Positions 44,276 to 53,008 of a stretch of 64,000 nucleotides of DNA are shown one piece after another. The position numbers and the translations under genes are program-made. The stretch spans positions 660,893-724,892 of the forward strand of contig JAJACK010000001.1 in NCBI GenBank assembly GCA_022601535.1, written 5' to 3'. Every line of letters begins with the position of its first letter. Within the stretch, counting starts at the first letter, position 1. The stretch is from Chlamydiales bacterium (GTDB lineage: Bacteria > Chlamydiota > Chlamydiia > Chlamydiales > JAAKFR01). Under the pieces are notes generated by a model that did not search any database, had not been told where the DNA came from, and was given only the letters and a program-made list of their open reading frames with translations.

Positions 44276-44650
44276 TCAAGCCGCGGAGTCAAAGGGAGAG
44301 GGAACAGATAACGGCTCGATCAGCTCGTACTGTGGAGTCGTGAGCTCTTCATAGGAAGAAATTTTTTGAGAAAGAGTGTCGATCTGGTGTTGCAGTTTTT
44401 CGTATTGAGAGGTGAGGGTTGACCCATTGTACCGATAAGGGAAGGTGACAAGAGCTCCGATGAGGATCCCAATTGCAAATGCTCCTGCTAAAGCAGGGAT
44501 AAACTTTTTTTCATTTTTTGAGATAGGCGCTTCTCTTAAAAGCGGTTCAATAGGAGGAATAGAGGGGAGTTCCCGCTTTTCTTCACCTAAAGCATCGAGG
44601 TTTGCTAAGAATGTGTCGAGTTCTTCATCACTAAGTTCGTCCGTTTCCAT
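44276..44650 (-). CDS. Hypothetical single-pass membrane protein with coiled coil
   Basis: A 124-residue protein: acidic N-terminus (METDELSDEELDTFLANLDA), a proline-rich linker, one membrane helix (PALAGAFAIGILIGALVTF, about residues 52-70) and a short coiled coil after it (YEKLQHQIDTLSQKISSYEE). Probably the first gene of the hisS-aspS-mip-trmL run, 34 bases upstream of hisS. Not recognised as a family. Confidence 0.72.
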   Translation of the reverse strand: METDELSDEELDTFLANLDALGEEKRELPSIPPIEPLLREAPISKNEKKFIPALAGAFAIGILIGALVTFPYRYNGSTLTSQYEKLQHQIDTLSQKISSYEELTTPQYELIEPLSVPSPFDSAA

Positions 44651-44706
44651 ATCTGATTTCTACCATGCAAAAGGAATAATTGCGTGAATTTTTTTTCAGA
44701 ATTTGG

Positions 44707-44712
44707 TATAAT
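44707..44712 (+). promoter_or_regulatory. -10 box upstream of uhpC
   Basis: A perfect TATAAT 31 bases before ATG 44744, within the region where the frame is open further upstream; it supports ATG 44744 as the true start. No good -35 box at 17 bases; a TTGCGT lies 21 bases upstream. Confidence 0.5.
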
Positions 44713-44743
44713 AGGCAACTCACCAGAGAGGAGACGTGTCTCA

Positions 44744-46138
44744 ATGAATATATCTCTTAATTTTTTGAAGCCTGCTGAGCATGCAGAAGAGATCCAAGAT
44801 TCGGCTGTTGTAAAAAAAGAATACCGCTATTGGCGGTTGCGTATTTTCTATTCGATGTTTATCGGCTATGTCTTTTATTATTTCACAAGAAAAAGCTTTA
44901 CATTTGCCATGCCTGCTTTGATGGCCGATTTAGGCTATAATAAGGCGCAGCTCGGGATTTTAGGGAGTATGCTCTATATCACCTATGGATTGAGCAAGTT
45001 TGCAAGTGGCGTCATGTCTGATCAGTCCAATCCCCGTTTTTTCATGGCAATTGGTCTGATTATCACTGGATTGACAAATATTTGTTTTGGATTCTCCTCC
45101 TCCCTCCTCTTCTTTGCTATTTTCTGGGGACTCAACGGGTGGTTTCAGGGGTGGGGGTGGCCTCCGTGTGCACGTCTGCTCACCCATTGGTACTCTCAAT
45201 CTGAGCGAGGAACGTGGTGGTCATTTTGGAGCACTTCGCACAATGTTGGGGGATTCTTAATCCCCATTGTTGCAGGGTTTTGTGCTCAGTACTTAGGGTG
45301 GCGCTACGCGATGTTTATCCCAGGTGTCCTCTGTATTGGCATGGGTTTCTTCTTGATGAACCGTCTCCGTGACACCCCTCAATCCCTTGGGCTTCCTACG
45401 ATTGAGAAATGGAAAAAAGATTTTACAAGCAAGCAAGGGGCAAAAGAGGCAGATAAAAAAGAGAAAGAGCTCACGACCAGGCAAATCCTATTTGACTATG
45501 TTCTAACCAATAAATGGATTTGGTTTCTCGCCATTGCGTCCTTTTTTGTCTATATCATCCGGATGGCAATCAATGACTGGAGTGCGCTCTACTTAATCGA
45601 GACAAAAGGGTATTCAATGCTCAAAGCAAATGCTTGTGTCTCTCTTTTCGATATCGGTGGACTTTTGGGAATGTTATCGGCCGGCTGGCTCTCTGATAAG
45701 ATCAATAGTGGAAGGCGAGGGCCGATGAATGTTCTCTTCTCTTTGGGCATGCTTGGGGCTATTTTAGCTCTTTGGCTTTTGCCCAACCTTGGGGGAGCTA
45801 TCACCTCTGTTTTACTCTTTACCATTGGGTTTTTCCTCTTTGGTCCACAGATGTTAATTGGTCTTGCTGCAGCGGAGCTTTCTCATAAGAAAGCTGCGGG
45901 AACAGCAAGTGGCTTTGCAGGTTGGTTCGCCTATTTTGGCGCTGCAGGTGCTGGATATCCCTTAGGGAAAATAGCGCAAGAGTTTGGATGGAATGGCTTT
46001 TTCATGATCCTCGCTGTTTGTGGAGTTTTAACCAGTTTCCTCTTTATGCCAATGTGGAATGCACGGGCTGAGAAGAAAGAGGAAGCGGTTATAGAAGATA
46101 TTAACGAAACAGACGAAACCGCGGCTCCAGCATCATAA
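44744..46138 (+). CDS. uhpC: Hexose-phosphate transporter UhpC/GlpT family (MFS)
   Basis: About 464 residues with twelve transmembrane helices, organophosphate:phosphate antiporter family. Typical blocks: YWRLRIFYSMFIGYVFYYFT RK region near residue 30, MADLGYNKAQLGILGS, GLSKFASGVMSDQSNPRFFM and WFQGWGWPPCARLLTHWYS. In Chlamydia this carrier (CT544) brings in host glucose-6-phosphate; the role is probably the same here, feeding glycolysis and glycogen. A GGAG site precedes ATG 44744. Stop overlaps dnaE by one base (TAATG). Confidence 0.94.
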   Translation: MNISLNFLKPAEHAEEIQDSAVVKKEYRYWRLRIFYSMFIGYVFYYFTRKSFTFAMPALMADLGYNKAQLGILGSMLYITYGLSKFASGVMSDQSNPRFFMAIGLIITGLTNICFGFSSSLLFFAIFWGLNGWFQGWGWPPCARLLTHWYSQSERGTWWSFWSTSHNVGGFLIPIVAGFCAQYLGWRYAMFIPGVLCIGMGFFLMNRLRDTPQSLGLPTIEKWKKDFTSKQGAKEADKKEKELTTRQILFDYVLTNKWIWFLAIASFFVYIIRMAINDWSALYLIETKGYSMLKANACVSLFDIGGLLGMLSAGWLSDKINSGRRGPMNVLFSLGMLGAILALWLLPNLGGAITSVLLFTIGFFLFGPQMLIGLAAAELSHKKAAGTASGFAGWFAYFGAAGAGYPLGKIAQEFGWNGFFMILAVCGVLTSFLFMPMWNARAEKKEEAVIEDINETDETAAPAS

Positions 46139-49100
46139 TGTGGATCCCTCTCCACCTACACTCTCAATTTTCTATCTTGGATGCAGCGTGTTCAATCGAC
46201 GGCATTGCTAAAAAAGCGGCAAGCTGTGGTATGCCAGCTGTGGCACTGACAGACCATGGTAATATGCATGGTGCTGTTGATTTTTACAAAGCGTGTATGG
46301 CGCATGATGTCAAGCCGATTATTGGCTGTGAGTTGTACATCGCTCCAACATCGCGTCATGAAAAAAAACGGCTTGGCCCACAAGTTCGGACAGCCTATCA
46401 CCAAGTCTTTCTTGCTAAAAATGACATAGGCTATAAAAACCTTTGCCGCCTCTCTTCTTTAGGCTATACAGAAGGATTTTACTACACTCCACGGATCGAT
46501 AAAGAGCTTATTGAGAAATACCATGAAGGGTTGATTACTCTCTCAGGTTGCCTCTCTTCGGAAATTTCTCAAATGATTTTAACCGGGAAAGAAGAAGATG
46601 TGCTTGAGAAGATTGAGTGGTACCGCTCTCTTTTCAAAGACGATTTTTATCTCGAGCTGCAGCGGCACGAGATGAAAGAGGAAGATGTTGAATGTTTGGC
46701 AGAGACGTGGTTGAAGCAGCAGTACCATGAATTTATTGACAAACAAAAACGGGTCAATGCCACTTTGATTGACTTCTCAAGCCGTTTGGGAATTCCCCTT
46801 GTGGCAACCAATGATACGCACTATCTTGAGCCAGAAGATTGGAATGCACATGAGATTTTGCTCAATATTCAATCAGGAGAGCCTGTTGAAATTTGGGAAA
46901 AAGATCAGTACGGCAATCCCACATTTCGTATTCCCAACCCAAAGCGTCGAACCTATGAATCTCATGAGCATTATTTTAAAACTCCTGAGCAGATGAGTGC
47001 GCTTTTCTCTGATGTTCCAGAGGCAATTTCTAACACAGTAGAAGTGGCAAACAAGTGTAATGTCACACTCGATTTTAAAACCAAACACTACCCTGTTTTT
47101 AAGCCTCCAGATCATCAGACAACAGCTGATTATCTACTCAAGCTTTGTAAGGAGGGGATTAAAAAACGGTATAAAAATCCAGATCAAGAGATCTTTGATC
47201 GGCTCGAATATGAATTTGACATCATCTCCAAAAAAGAGATGTGTGACTATCTTTTAATCGTTTGGGATTTTATCAATTGGGCAAAAAATCGAGGTATTCC
47301 AGTTGGACCGGGAAGGGGATCGGGAGCGGGATCAATTATCCTCTATCTTTTAGGGATTACCGATATCGAGCCACTCCGTTTCGGTCTCTTTTTTGAACGT
47401 TTTATCAACCCTGAGCGGATCTCCTATCCTGATATCGATGTGGATATTTGCATGGCTCGCCGTTCTGATGTGATCGATTACACTGTTGAAACATATGGTA
47501 AGGATAACGTTGCGCAGATCATCACCTTCGGTACGATGAAGGCGAAGATGACAGTCAAAGATGTGGGACGAGTCCTTTCGGTTCCTCTCTCAAAGGTGAA
47601 TGCGATTGCCAAATTGATTCCCGACGACCTAAACATGACCCTTTCCAAAGCTCTTGAAGTAGATGTTGATCTCAACAACATGTACATGGAAGACGAAGAG
47701 ACCAAGCGGATCATCGACCTTGGGAAAAAAATTGAGGGGGCGATCCGTAACACGGGAATTCACGCAGCGGGCCTCATTATTTGTGGAGATGTCCTCACCG
47801 ATCATATTCCTGTCTGCTTGGCAAAAGATTCTGAATTGGCTGCTACTCAATATTCGATGAAACCTGTTGAGTCTGTCGGGATGCTCAAAATCGATTTTTT
47901 GGGATTGAAAACATTGACAAGCATCAACTTGACTGTCAAAGCAATCGAAGAGAAAACAGGAAAAAAAATCGACTGGGTCAATATTCCCCTCGATGACAAA
48001 CGGACCTATCAACTTCTGCAGCAAGGACAAACATTAGGTATCTTCCAAATGGAATCGAGTGGAATGCAAGAGTTGTCTCGTCAACTCAAGCCCGATAGAT
48101 TTGAAGAGATTATGTTGATCGTTGCTCTCTATCGCCCAGGCCCGATGAGTATGATCCCTATGTTTATCGACCGAAAACATGGGAAAGAAAAGATTGAATA
48201 TGACCATCCAATGCTCGAATCTATTTTGTCTGAAACGTATGGGATTATGGTCTATCAAGAGCAGGTGATGCACATCGCTCAGCAGATGGCAAACTACTCT
48301 CTTGGAGAAGGGGATGTTCTTCGAAAGGCGATGGGAAAGAAAGACCATGAGCAAATGGCTCAAGAGCGGGAAAAATTTCGAACAGGTGCAATGGCCAATG
48401 GGATTGAAGAAGAGACTGCAATGGCGATCTTCGATAAGATGGAAAAATTTGCAGCTTATGGGTTTAACAAATCACATGCAGCTGCCTACGGCTATCTCAC
48501 CTATGTGACAGCTTATCTGAAGGCGAACTACCCAATGGAGTGGATGGCAGCACTTCTCACTTGTGATCGAGATGATGTGTCTAAAGTGGCAAAATTTATC
48601 CGAGAGTGTCACCACATGAACATTTCGATTCTCCCTCCCGATGTGAATGAAGCGGGAAAAGATTTCACAGCAACTGAAGGGGGAATCCGCTTTGCGATGG
48701 CTGGAATTAAAGGAGTTGGTGAGGGGGTTGTTGAAGCGATTTTAGAGGAGCGGAAGGCAAATGGCCGCTTTACAACCTTCTACGATTTTTTTAAACGGAT
48801 CGACTTAACACGTGTTGGAAAGAAACCGATTGAATGTTTGACAGGGGCTGGTTCATTTGATTATGCAAACTGGTCACGTGATGCGCTTGCAATGAGTATC
48901 GAGCAGATGCATACAACAGCTGCAAAAGAACAGAAAGAGAAGGCGTCAGGTGTGATGACCCTCTTTGCATTGATGGGAGAGACAACCGATTCTCGCTTTG
49001 ATAACCCTCCAAAGGTGGAGACGAAGACCACCAAATACGAGATTTTAAAAAAAGAGAAAGAACTTCTCGGTTTCTTCCTGACAGGTCATCCAATGGATGA

Positions 49101-49746
49101 ATATCGGAAGATCTTAAAACGGCTCTCTTGCCTTCCCCTTTCAGATGTGGAGACAAGAGAACACCAAGATATTATTCGAGCTGCTTTTATCGTCGAATCG
49201 ATTGTAGTGCGGATTTCGGCAAAATCACAGAAAAAATTTGCTATCTTGATGATCAGTGATGGACTAGAATCGTATGAACTTCCCATTTGGCCTGATCTTT
49301 ATGAAGAGAAGAGTCATTTACTTGGGGATAATCGCCTTCTCTACGCCGTTTTACAAATTGACAGACGAGAGGAGAGTTTAAGACTCTCTTGCCGATGGTT
49401 TGATGATCTAACAAAGGTCAATGACACAATGGTGGAAGCTTGTGATAAGGCATTTGATCGAGCAAAACATCAAGTTGCCAATGCGGCAAAATATAAAAAA
49501 GAGAAAAAAGAGAAGAAAGAAGAGATGGAAGAGAAAAGCTACCAGTTCAAGCTCGATGTAAAAAAGACCCGCCTAAGCCACATTTTGAAGATCAAAAAAT
49601 TGCTCCGGAAACACCCAGGCAAAGCGGCTGTTGAGATAGAATTTCAAAATGGAGCAACGACTCTTTCTCGGCTTTACATTCCTGCAACCTCAGGTGTCAA
49701 GCCGAGTGCTGCTTTAGAAAAAGAGCTTGAAAAAATTAAAAGTTAG
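46138..49746 (+). CDS. dnaE: DNA polymerase III alpha subunit
   Basis: A 1202-residue replicative polymerase. N-terminal PHP domain (WIPLHLHSQFSILDAACSID, LTDHGNMHG), the catalytic acidic triad in YPDIDVDICMARR near residue 435, GPGRGSGAGSIILYLLGITD just before it, FGTMKAKMTVKDVGR, and YGIMVYQEQVMHIAQQMANY near residue 700. A lysine/glutamate-rich segment near residue 1125 is a linker to a short C-terminal domain. Starts on the uhpC stop codon. Its last bases overlap the convergent CT546-like gene by 11 bases. Confidence 0.97.
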   Translation: MWIPLHLHSQFSILDAACSIDGIAKKAASCGMPAVALTDHGNMHGAVDFYKACMAHDVKPIIGCELYIAPTSRHEKKRLGPQVRTAYHQVFLAKNDIGYKNLCRLSSLGYTEGFYYTPRIDKELIEKYHEGLITLSGCLSSEISQMILTGKEEDVLEKIEWYRSLFKDDFYLELQRHEMKEEDVECLAETWLKQQYHEFIDKQKRVNATLIDFSSRLGIPLVATNDTHYLEPEDWNAHEILLNIQSGEPVEIWEKDQYGNPTFRIPNPKRRTYESHEHYFKTPEQMSALFSDVPEAISNTVEVANKCNVTLDFKTKHYPVFKPPDHQTTADYLLKLCKEGIKKRYKNPDQEIFDRLEYEFDIISKKEMCDYLLIVWDFINWAKNRGIPVGPGRGSGAGSIILYLLGITDIEPLRFGLFFERFINPERISYPDIDVDICMARRSDVIDYTVETYGKDNVAQIITFGTMKAKMTVKDVGRVLSVPLSKVNAIAKLIPDDLNMTLSKALEVDVDLNNMYMEDEETKRIIDLGKKIEGAIRNTGIHAAGLIICGDVLTDHIPVCLAKDSELAATQYSMKPVESVGMLKIDFLGLKTLTSINLTVKAIEEKTGKKIDWVNIPLDDKRTYQLLQQGQTLGIFQMESSGMQELSRQLKPDRFEEIMLIVALYRPGPMSMIPMFIDRKHGKEKIEYDHPMLESILSETYGIMVYQEQVMHIAQQMANYSLGEGDVLRKAMGKKDHEQMAQEREKFRTGAMANGIEEETAMAIFDKMEKFAAYGFNKSHAAAYGYLTYVTAYLKANYPMEWMAALLTCDRDDVSKVAKFIRECHHMNISILPPDVNEAGKDFTATEGGIRFAMAGIKGVGEGVVEAILEERKANGRFTTFYDFFKRIDLTRVGKKPIECLTGAGSFDYANWSRDALAMSIEQMHTTAAKEQKEKASGVMTLFALMGETTDSRFDNPPKVETKTTKYEILKKEKELLGFFLTGHPMDEYRKILKRLSCLPLSDVETREHQDIIRAAFIVESIVVRISAKSQKKFAILMISDGLESYELPIWPDLYEEKSHLLGDNRLLYAVLQIDRREESLRLSCRWFDDLTKVNDTMVEACDKAFDRAKHQVANAAKYKKEKKEKKEEMEEKSYQFKLDVKKTRLSHILKIKKLLRKHPGKAAVEIEFQNGATTLSRLYIPATSGVKPSAALEKELEKIKS

Positions 49747-50617
49747 AGACTTGCTCAAATGGACGTCCATTAAGAGCATTCCAATAGGTGACTAAAATCG
49801 AACCATCAGGGTTTTGGACACCGATGCTATAGACAGGTAAGAAGACTTGTTCTGTTTTCCGGATTGCAAAACTAGGGCCAAAGGCGATTTGAGTGAGCTT
49901 CTGGATTTGATGAATCGAATAACGCTTTTTCGATTTGATCGAATGCTTCGTTGGCTGGGCAACGAGAGGTTCTTTCATCATGGTGATTGGAACATTTTCC
50001 ATCCGAGGATTTTGTAGGTGGAGACGGAAACGGCTCCCCGAGCTGATGATTAGATTTTTGCTTCGACAACGGCGGATCCATTTATCTACCATATCTCCTT
50101 CAGATTTAAACTTTTGGTAGAGTCTTTCTCGGTCGATTGCACCACCTGATTCCAACACAGCACGGAGGATTTTGAAATCATCTTTCGACGCTTTTGCGAT
50201 GAGGCAATCTTCATAGCCATGTGTCCTCTCCCATGTTGTGGAATTGATCACCATCTCCCCATCTGTCAATCCCCAGAGTAAGATCCCTTCTTGCGTCGAA
50301 GAGTTATCTGTCGAAAACTTTGTGTCCATCTTGACATAAGGGTAGAAAATCAGCTGAGGTTCGAGATAAGAGTAGCCAGCCCCTTTGAGAAGTTCTTTTC
50401 GGTATTTCTCCATGATCTCTTCAGGAGAAAAACGGATTTCTAAGGTGCTAAAGTCTCTTGAATGGATCTTTTCTTCAGCAAATTCACGGAGAGCAGGAAA
50501 GCTATCCCAAACAAACCAACCTCCTAAACAAATGGCACCTAACATACAAGCTGAAAAGAAAGTCCTGATCATACTTTTGATTGTAACATATTTGATCTTA
50601 CTTTCCAGTTTTTTCAA
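49736..50617 (-). CDS. CT546-like predicted envelope protein
   Basis: A 293-residue protein with one N-terminal hydrophobic segment (TFFSACMLGAICLGGWFVW) and a soluble remainder. The middle looks like a winged-helix module (ILRAVLESGGAIDRERLYQK then WIRRCRSKNLIISSGSRFRL), unusual for an exported protein. ATG 50617 is used; ATG 50572 (MIRTFF) is an alternative. In C. trachomatis the gene after dnaE (CT546) is labelled a predicted outer-membrane protein; that is a recollection, and the helix-turn-helix look argues for caution. Confidence 0.75.
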   Translation of the reverse strand: MKKLESKIKYVTIKSMIRTFFSACMLGAICLGGWFVWDSFPALREFAEEKIHSRDFSTLEIRFSPEEIMEKYRKELLKGAGYSYLEPQLIFYPYVKMDTKFSTDNSSTQEGILLWGLTDGEMVINSTTWERTHGYEDCLIAKASKDDFKILRAVLESGGAIDRERLYQKFKSEGDMVDKWIRRCRSKNLIISSGSRFRLHLQNPRMENVPITMMKEPLVAQPTKHSIKSKKRYSIHQIQKLTQIAFGPSFAIRKTEQVFLPVYSIGVQNPDGSILVTYWNALNGRPFEQVSNF

Positions 50618-50624
50618 TCTTTAG

Positions 50625-50653
50625 TTGACAATATCTAGAGAGAAACTTTAATA
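50625..50653 (+). promoter_or_regulatory. Promoter of the BamD-like/lptE/rsbW operon, nearly leaderless
   Basis: TTGACA (50625-50630), 17 bases, TTAATA (50648-50653). Only 11 bases lie between the -10 box and ATG 50665, and there is no Shine-Dalgarno site, so the 5' leader would be about 4-6 bases. Confidence 0.6.
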
Positions 50654-50664
50654 TTTATTGTCTT

Positions 50665-51591
50665 ATGAAATTTATTTTAGCTCTTTGTCTTATCGTTTCT
50701 TCGATGGAAGCATCTTATGTCCGGGTTGGGCACAGTTGGTCGGAAGTGCGGTACGCTCCGACAACTTCAGTTTCCAAACATTTCGATCAAGGTTCTCAAC
50801 TTTTAGAAGAGAAGAAGTGGGAAGAAGCTTTAGAAAACTTTCAAGCAATTGCCTACCACTTCCAAGACTCTCCTTTTTATACAGATGCAATTTTTCACTC
50901 CGCCTTGTGCTACTACTACCTCGGCCATTTTGATATTGCAGATAAATATTTTTCCCACTACCTGAGCTTGAGTGGGAATCTCAAATATTTCGAAAAAACC
51001 TTCGAGTTTAAATACCACATTGCTGAGTACTACCGAGAAGGAAGAAAAAAACATCTCTTTGGTTTAGAACGGCTTCCCCGTGTTGTTTCGGGAAAGGGGA
51101 GTGCTTTTGATCTCTATAATGAAGTGATCGCTTCCTTGCCAAGTCGAGAGATTGCAGCTAAAGCATTGTTTAGTAAAGCTGCTTTACTTCGCAAAAAGAA
51201 AGAATTTAAAGAGAGTATCGATGCGCTACAAACTTTGATCCGTCGCTTTCCCAAGCACCATCTCGCTGCAGAGTCTTATCTGGCGATTGGAGATATCTAT
51301 TTGCAGCAAAGCCGCCTAGAGGCGCAGAACCCAGATATTCTTGCTCTTTCTCAGGTAAATGCTCAACACTTTAAACGAAGCTTTCCCGGTGATGAAAGAA
51401 TTTCTCAGATGGAAGCGTGTATCCATGCTATGGAAGAGGTGTACGCTCTCTCTCTTTATGAAACAGGACGCTTTTTTGAGCGGATGAAAAAACCGAAGGC
51501 GTGTGTGATTTACTACCACGACACGATTGCTCGTTATCCAAATACTAAAACAGCGACTCTTTGCAAAGAGCGTCTTGAAAAAATACGATGA
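50665..51591 (+). CDS. BamD-like TPR lipoprotein-family protein (CT547-like)
   Basis: A 308-residue protein with a signal peptide (MKFILALCLIVSSMEAS) but no clear lipobox cysteine. TPR-type repeats follow: FDQGSQLLEEKKWEEALENF near residue 44, DAIFHSALCYYYLGHFDIAD near residue 75, and a C-terminal YETGRFFERMKKPKACVIYY typical of BamD/ComL. BamD is the essential helper of beta-barrel insertion. The stop overlaps the lptE-like gene by 4 bases, so envelope assembly is the likely setting. Lack of the lipidated cysteine is odd for BamD. Confidence 0.75.
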   Translation: MKFILALCLIVSSMEASYVRVGHSWSEVRYAPTTSVSKHFDQGSQLLEEKKWEEALENFQAIAYHFQDSPFYTDAIFHSALCYYYLGHFDIADKYFSHYLSLSGNLKYFEKTFEFKYHIAEYYREGRKKHLFGLERLPRVVSGKGSAFDLYNEVIASLPSREIAAKALFSKAALLRKKKEFKESIDALQTLIRRFPKHHLAAESYLAIGDIYLQQSRLEAQNPDILALSQVNAQHFKRSFPGDERISQMEACIHAMEEVYALSLYETGRFFERMKKPKACVIYYHDTIARYPNTKTATLCKERLEKIR

Positions 51592-52121
51592 AGTACGCTC
51601 TCTATGCCCTCTTACTTCTGACCGGCTGTGGTTACCACTTGGGAACAGGCGCTTTAGCTGAGCGGTATAAAACGGTTACAGTTCCTTATGTTCAAGGAGA
51701 TAGTCAAGGAATACTCACAAAAGCCCTCGTTGAAAAAATTGCCTCTCAAAGTATGCTCCGCTACTCTAATAATGAGGGAGATCTTCTTTTAAAAGTTTGT
51801 ATTCCATCCCCTAAAAGCCAAAATATTGGATATAGGTATGCTCCAAACAATTCCAAAGTCGTTGTTGCAAATGAAGGACGGCTCTCACAAGAAGCAACCA
51901 TCACTTTAGTTGACTGCGCTAACAACTGCACTGTACTCGGTCCAACAACAGTCTTAGCGACATTTGATTATGATTTTGAGCCAGATATGGGAACGGTGAA
52001 TCAACACGCGTTTTCTTTGGGGCAGCTTGAGATGAATAGTTTGGCTAAGGATGGAGCTACCCCAGCTCTTTACAATCTTCTTGCAGAAAAGATTGTCGAC
52101 TATGTAAACAATAGTTGGTGA
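51588..52121 (+). CDS. lptE: LptE-like LPS-assembly lipoprotein (CT548-like)
   Basis: A 177-residue lipoprotein. The signal ends LLLLTGCGYHLG, with Cys14 lipidated, and the GCGYHL start of the mature protein is the hallmark of LptE/RlpB. VTVPYVQGDSQGILTKALVE and the following strands fit the fold, which plugs the LptD barrel at the outer membrane and guides LPS export. Fits the nearby lipid A genes. Overlaps the genes on both sides by 4 bases. Confidence 0.82.
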   Translation: MKYALYALLLLTGCGYHLGTGALAERYKTVTVPYVQGDSQGILTKALVEKIASQSMLRYSNNEGDLLLKVCIPSPKSQNIGYRYAPNNSKVVVANEGRLSQEATITLVDCANNCTVLGPTTVLATFDYDFEPDMGTVNQHAFSLGQLEMNSLAKDGATPALYNLLAEKIVDYVNNSW

Positions 52122-52513
52122 AGTTTTCAGCTCATTTAGATTATTTACCGAAGATGTTGACCTTTGTGTGTGATGAAGGGAAGAAGGGGGGTGTTCCAAA
52201 AGAGTTTTTGGGTAAAATGGAACTCGCTTGTGAAGAAGCGCTTGTAAATATTATCTCGCATGGGAATCCACCTGATGAGCTCGCGATCATCTGTAAAAAT
52301 AGGAAGGGCCGTTTTGAGGTGATAATCCGGGACCATGGCACTCCGTTCAACCCGATTGAAAGCATGATTGAACCTCAATTAGATCTCCCTATCTCCGATA
52401 GAAAAATTGGAGGCCTTGGGATCTATTTGATCAGAACCTTGCTAGATGAATCGATCTACCAAAGGGTAGAGGATGAAAATGTCTTAAGATTAGCTCTTAG
52501 GTATCGAGCTTGA
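52118..52513 (+). CDS. RsbW-like anti-sigma factor serine kinase (CT549-like)
   Basis: A 131-residue GHKL ATPase. N box ELACEEALVNIISHGN near residue 35, G1 IIRDHGTPFNP near residue 68, G2 GGLGIYLIRTLLDE near residue 98. In the RsbW switch the kinase binds a sigma factor and is released by an anti-anti-sigma factor, which it phosphorylates. GTG 52118, overlapping the lptE stop as GTGA, is taken as start. No sigma factor or antagonist gene is next to it, so its targets lie elsewhere. Convergent 17-base overlap with the next gene. Confidence 0.88.
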   Translation: MKFSAHLDYLPKMLTFVCDEGKKGGVPKEFLGKMELACEEALVNIISHGNPPDELAIICKNRKGRFEVIIRDHGTPFNPIESMIEPQLDLPISDRKIGGLGIYLIRTLLDESIYQRVEDENVLRLALRYRA

Positions 52514-52919
52514 TGATCTCTTCTTCATTCTCATCGATTTGATCGAGAAATTTCTCCAAAATACGTAAGACTAAGCCAGAATGGTTATAGACTCCCGATG
52601 TTGAAAAAGCCATCTCTAGATGAGGTTGATCGGCATGGTTAAGAGCGATTAAAGTGTATGTCGTCGGGATCTCTTTGATAAGCTCTGGAACAATCCAAAC
52701 AGCGTATTGCTCATTGAAAAGGGTTAATTTCTCTGGGGATTCGATGACATAAAAGCTCTGTGAAAGGGCTGAGTTATCCTCTTCTTCTTTCTCGACATGA
52801 AGAAGATCAAGTTCTTGCAACAGTTCAAGATCAACCTCGATTACCCCATCGGGAAGAAACCCTTTTAGATCGGTAATATACTTTTCAAAATGAGCCTCTA
52901 GCTCGGTTGGATCATCCAT
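52497..52919 (-). CDS. Acidic hypothetical protein (CT550-like position)
   Basis: A 140-residue, strongly acidic soluble protein (start MDDPTELEAHFEKYITDLKG, end EKFLDQIDENEEEIIKLDT). No motif seen. It lies between the RsbW-like gene and dacF exactly where CT550 lies in C. trachomatis as I recall. Shape and charge suggest a small protein-binding factor, perhaps a chaperone, but this is a guess. Confidence 0.7.
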   Translation of the reverse strand: MDDPTELEAHFEKYITDLKGFLPDGVIEVDLELLQELDLLHVEKEEEDNSALSQSFYVIESPEKLTLFNEQYAVWIVPELIKEIPTTYTLIALNHADQPHLEMAFSTSGVYNHSGLVLRILEKFLDQIDENEEEIIKLDT

Positions 52920-52994
52920 TAACTTCCCTCCCCTACGTCCATATTTTAGGCTGTTTTTACCCCCTTTGTCAATGAAACTAATCGCAACTTTTGG

Positions 52995-53000
52995 TACACT
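52995..53000 (+). promoter_or_regulatory. Extended -10 box 8 bases before dacF
   Basis: TGGTACACT (an extended -10, TG-n-TACACT) ends 8 bases before ATG 53009. There is no Shine-Dalgarno site, so the transcript is probably leaderless. Confidence 0.5.
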
Positions 53001-53008
53001 CGTTGACT

